Source: an uncultured Lachnospiraceae bacterium (GTDB taxonomy: Bacteria; Bacillota; Clostridia; Lachnospirales; Lachnospiraceae). Taken from it: a stretch of DNA of 63,911 bases. This document shows positions 62,356 through 63,911 of this stretch, piece by piece (positions within the stretch are counted from its first letter, which is position 1; each line of letters opens with the position of its first letter). Below the pieces are notes generated by a model. The model saw only the letters and a program-made list of their open reading frames with translations. It searched no databases and had not been told where the DNA came from. Where the stretch lies: assembly GCA_902785635.1 (NCBI GenBank), contig CACZZH010000002.1, positions 7,020-70,930 on the forward strand, given 5' to 3'. Position numbers and translations under genes: made by a program.

Positions 62356-63666
62356 ATGCGCAGATCAATATGGAATTGCATTATTGCAGCGCTGGCAGTC
62401 ATGGCAGGCTGCAGCGGCTGCAGCAGAGCAACCCTGAATTATCAGATCGCCGAGAGTATCGGAACCGTCGGCCTTTATGAAAACAATGAACCTGTGGAGA
62501 CCCCCCGTATGAAGGCAGAGCGGGAGGAAAGAGAGGCGGCGCAGCAGGAGGAAGAGCAGTTTCAGGAGCAGGTCTCCCAGGCAGAAGCGCTGGCTGCTAC
62601 CTACAGATATGAAGATGCGATCTCCTATCTGGAGCGGTTGGAGAAAACAGATCTGACTGCTGAGCGCATTGATGAGATGATCCGGGAATATCAGGAAGCA
62701 ATGGATTCCATGGTCACTTACACCGGAGATTATACGCATCTTTGTTTCCCGGTTCTGATTGAAGATACGCTTCGCGCCTTCGATGGAGATGACCGTGCTC
62801 CGATATACGCCGGTTCTATGGTCACAACGAAGGAATTCAAAGCGATTCTGGAGGATCTGTACAGGAATGGATATGTGCTGATCAATATTGATGATATTGC
62901 AGCGATCTCAACAGATTCAAGAGGAGTCTCCATGATGGATCAGAAGACGCTGAAACTTCCTTCAGGACGAAGACCGATCATCATTTCCCAGGACAATCTC
63001 AGCTACAGTGATGTGACCAACGGAGATGGAATCGCGACCAGGCTTGCGCTGGACGAGAACGGGAAGGTAAAAGCTGTGTTTACGGACAGTGAAGGACATG
63101 ATCTGAAAGGAGACTATGACCTGATCCCGATTCTGGACAGTTTTATTGAGGAGCATCCGGATTTCTCCTATAAAGGTGCGAAAGGAATCGTCTCTGTATC
63201 TGCTTCCAAAGGAATCTTTGGATATGATGTAGCAGAAGGGGCTTTGATGACAAACAGCGAGAGCCGGGAGACCGTGAAAGCGATCGCTCAGGCACTGGTA
63301 AGCGAGGGGTGGAAGATCGCATGTGCTGGTTATGACCATAGTTATATGAATGAAATGACACTGGATCAGCTGACCTCGGATATCACTAAGTGGAAGAATG
63401 AAGCAGGAACACTGGTTGGCGATACCAATATACTGTTCTATCCTTATGGAGGAGAAGTGCGTTATCCGGGAGATGAACTGGATCTTCTGCTGGAAAACGG
63501 CCTGGTATATCTCTGCGGACTTTGGGCTGATTCTGATTTCCTTGAACTTGGAGAAGGCTACATGCGGCAGACGAGGCGTTTTGTGGACGGATATACCCTT
63601 GAGAATGCACCTTCTTATTTCACAGCGTTTTTCGATGCATCCGCAGTAAAGGACTCGGACCGGTAA
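62356..63666 (+). CDS. Polysaccharide deacetylase-like lipoprotein
   Basis: A 436-residue lipoprotein with lipobox MAGC (Cys near residue 19), a charged coiled-coil linker (about 48-120; MKAEREEREAAQQEEEQFQE) and a NodB-like domain (about 130-430). The domain shows YAGSMVTTKEFKAIL, IIISQDNLSYSD at the motif-1 position, AGYDHSYMNEM at motif 2 and ILFYPYGGE. Compared with active deacetylases, the first Asp of motif 1 is replaced (SQD) and the first His of motif 2 is Ala, so metal binding is probably weakened. It starts five bases after the lysozyme-like gene. Confidence 0.7.
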   Translation: MRRSIWNCIIAALAVMAGCSGCSRATLNYQIAESIGTVGLYENNEPVETPRMKAEREEREAAQQEEEQFQEQVSQAEALAATYRYEDAISYLERLEKTDLTAERIDEMIREYQEAMDSMVTYTGDYTHLCFPVLIEDTLRAFDGDDRAPIYAGSMVTTKEFKAILEDLYRNGYVLINIDDIAAISTDSRGVSMMDQKTLKLPSGRRPIIISQDNLSYSDVTNGDGIATRLALDENGKVKAVFTDSEGHDLKGDYDLIPILDSFIEEHPDFSYKGAKGIVSVSASKGIFGYDVAEGALMTNSESRETVKAIAQALVSEGWKIACAGYDHSYMNEMTLDQLTSDITKWKNEAGTLVGDTNILFYPYGGEVRYPGDELDLLLENGLVYLCGLWADSDFLELGEGYMRQTRRFVDGYTLENAPSYFTAFFDASAVKDSDR

Positions 63667-63716
63667 CAAAGGGAGGACTTTCGTGCCGGCAGAAGACAGA
63701 AGGGGAGTGAAGAAAC

Positions 63717-63911
63717 ATGTGGTTCAAAGAGTGGTTGTCGGATAATCTGCGTTATCTGGTGCTGATTGCGGCAGTTGCTTTGGGAATAGCGGTCATTGTG
63801 ATCGGATCGAATGTTTACCGGAATGTGTCCGGGTCTGCTCCGGAAGGCCGAAACGATGCCGGTTCCCCGACAGCTGTCTCGCAGCAGAGACAGAGCGGGA
63901 CCGGGATCCCG
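63717..63911 (+). CDS. Membrane protein, N-terminal fragment
   Basis: The frame runs off the window end after 65 residues. A short cytoplasmic start (MWFKEWLSDNLRY) leads to one transmembrane helix (about residues 14-31, LVLIAAVALGIAVIVIGS), then a Ser/Gly/Gln-rich extracellular stretch. The ribosome site is AGGGGAG. The identity cannot be judged from the fragment. Confidence 0.6.
   Translation, partial: MWFKEWLSDNLRYLVLIAAVALGIAVIVIGSNVYRNVSGSAPEGRNDAGSPTAVSQQRQSGTGIP

Noticed and set aside
8..63911. tRNA or rRNA genes
   Set aside because: I looked in the intergenic spaces for T-loop strings and cloverleaf-like symmetry and found none that held up.

Overview
The window looks like a chromosomal segment of a low-to-mid GC Gram-positive anaerobe of class Clostridia, most likely family Lachnospiraceae. 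This is inferred from gene orders (pth-mfd-foldase; tilS-hpt-ftsH; rho-rpmE-DUF1385-prmC-prfA), a type III glutamine synthetase, an LL-diaminopimelate aminotransferase, a Rho with a long low-complexity insert, and clear AGGAGG ribosome binding sites. Almost everything is on the + strand; one ABC exporter is on the - strand. I saw no tRNA, rRNA, CRISPR array, insertion sequence, prophage or obvious pseudogene. No gene-free stretch exceeds 300 bases.

Layout. 1-1605: end of an NlpC/P60 cell-wall hydrolase and a secreted protein with InlB-type repeats and a phage-tail-lysozyme-like domain. 1689-4329: endonuclease III, a HerA/YjgR-type ATPase and a small unknown protein. 4344-11378: hup, rqcP, a phosphohexomutase, divIC/ftsB, tilS, hpt and ftsH. 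11583-20515: a GH13 glucan hydrolase, then ddl, murF, pth and mfd. 20540-24685: a PrsA-like foldase lipoprotein, an MscS channel and a secreted unknown. 24734-30396: a large pyruvyltransferase/ferredoxin/FrhB fusion with two acidic low-complexity insertions, two small unknowns (one Nif11-like) and a membrane-anchored beta-propeller. 30428-32230 (- strand): an ABC exporter. 32364-38821: a complete oligopeptide transporter, oppBCDF then oppA. 38864-44212: a two-component system with a sugar-binding-like protein on each side, the second XylF-like. 44314-47621: type III glutamine synthetase and a CdaR/PucR-type regulator. 47743-51059: a sigma-like protein without region 4, rho and rpmE. 51193-56585: DUF1385 protein, prmC, prfA, hisC, a small export protein and a methyltransferase. 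56608-60799: type I glutamine synthetase, an ANTAR regulator with a receiver-like domain, dapF and dapL. 60792-63911: a second phage-lysozyme-like secreted protein, a deacetylase-like lipoprotein and the start of a membrane protein.

Together the genes cover peptidoglycan precursor supply (dapL, dapF, ddl, murF), wall remodelling, translation quality control and termination (rqcP, pth, prmC, prfA, rpmE), nitrogen assimilation with two glutamine synthetases each next to a different kind of regulator, peptide uptake, and sensing of an external sugar-like ligand.

Three points stand out. Sporulation genes that usually sit in these neighbourhoods (yabP, yabQ, spoIIE, spoVT) are absent, which suggests a non-sporulating lineage. 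Several unrelated proteins carry acidic, Ala-rich or Arg-rich low-complexity insertions. The strongest candidates for unusual biology are the 1054-residue pyruvyltransferase-FrhB fusion, the sigma factor lacking region 4, and the sensor kinase operon bracketed by two binding proteins. All functional calls rest on reading the sequence and on remembered family features; no database search was run.
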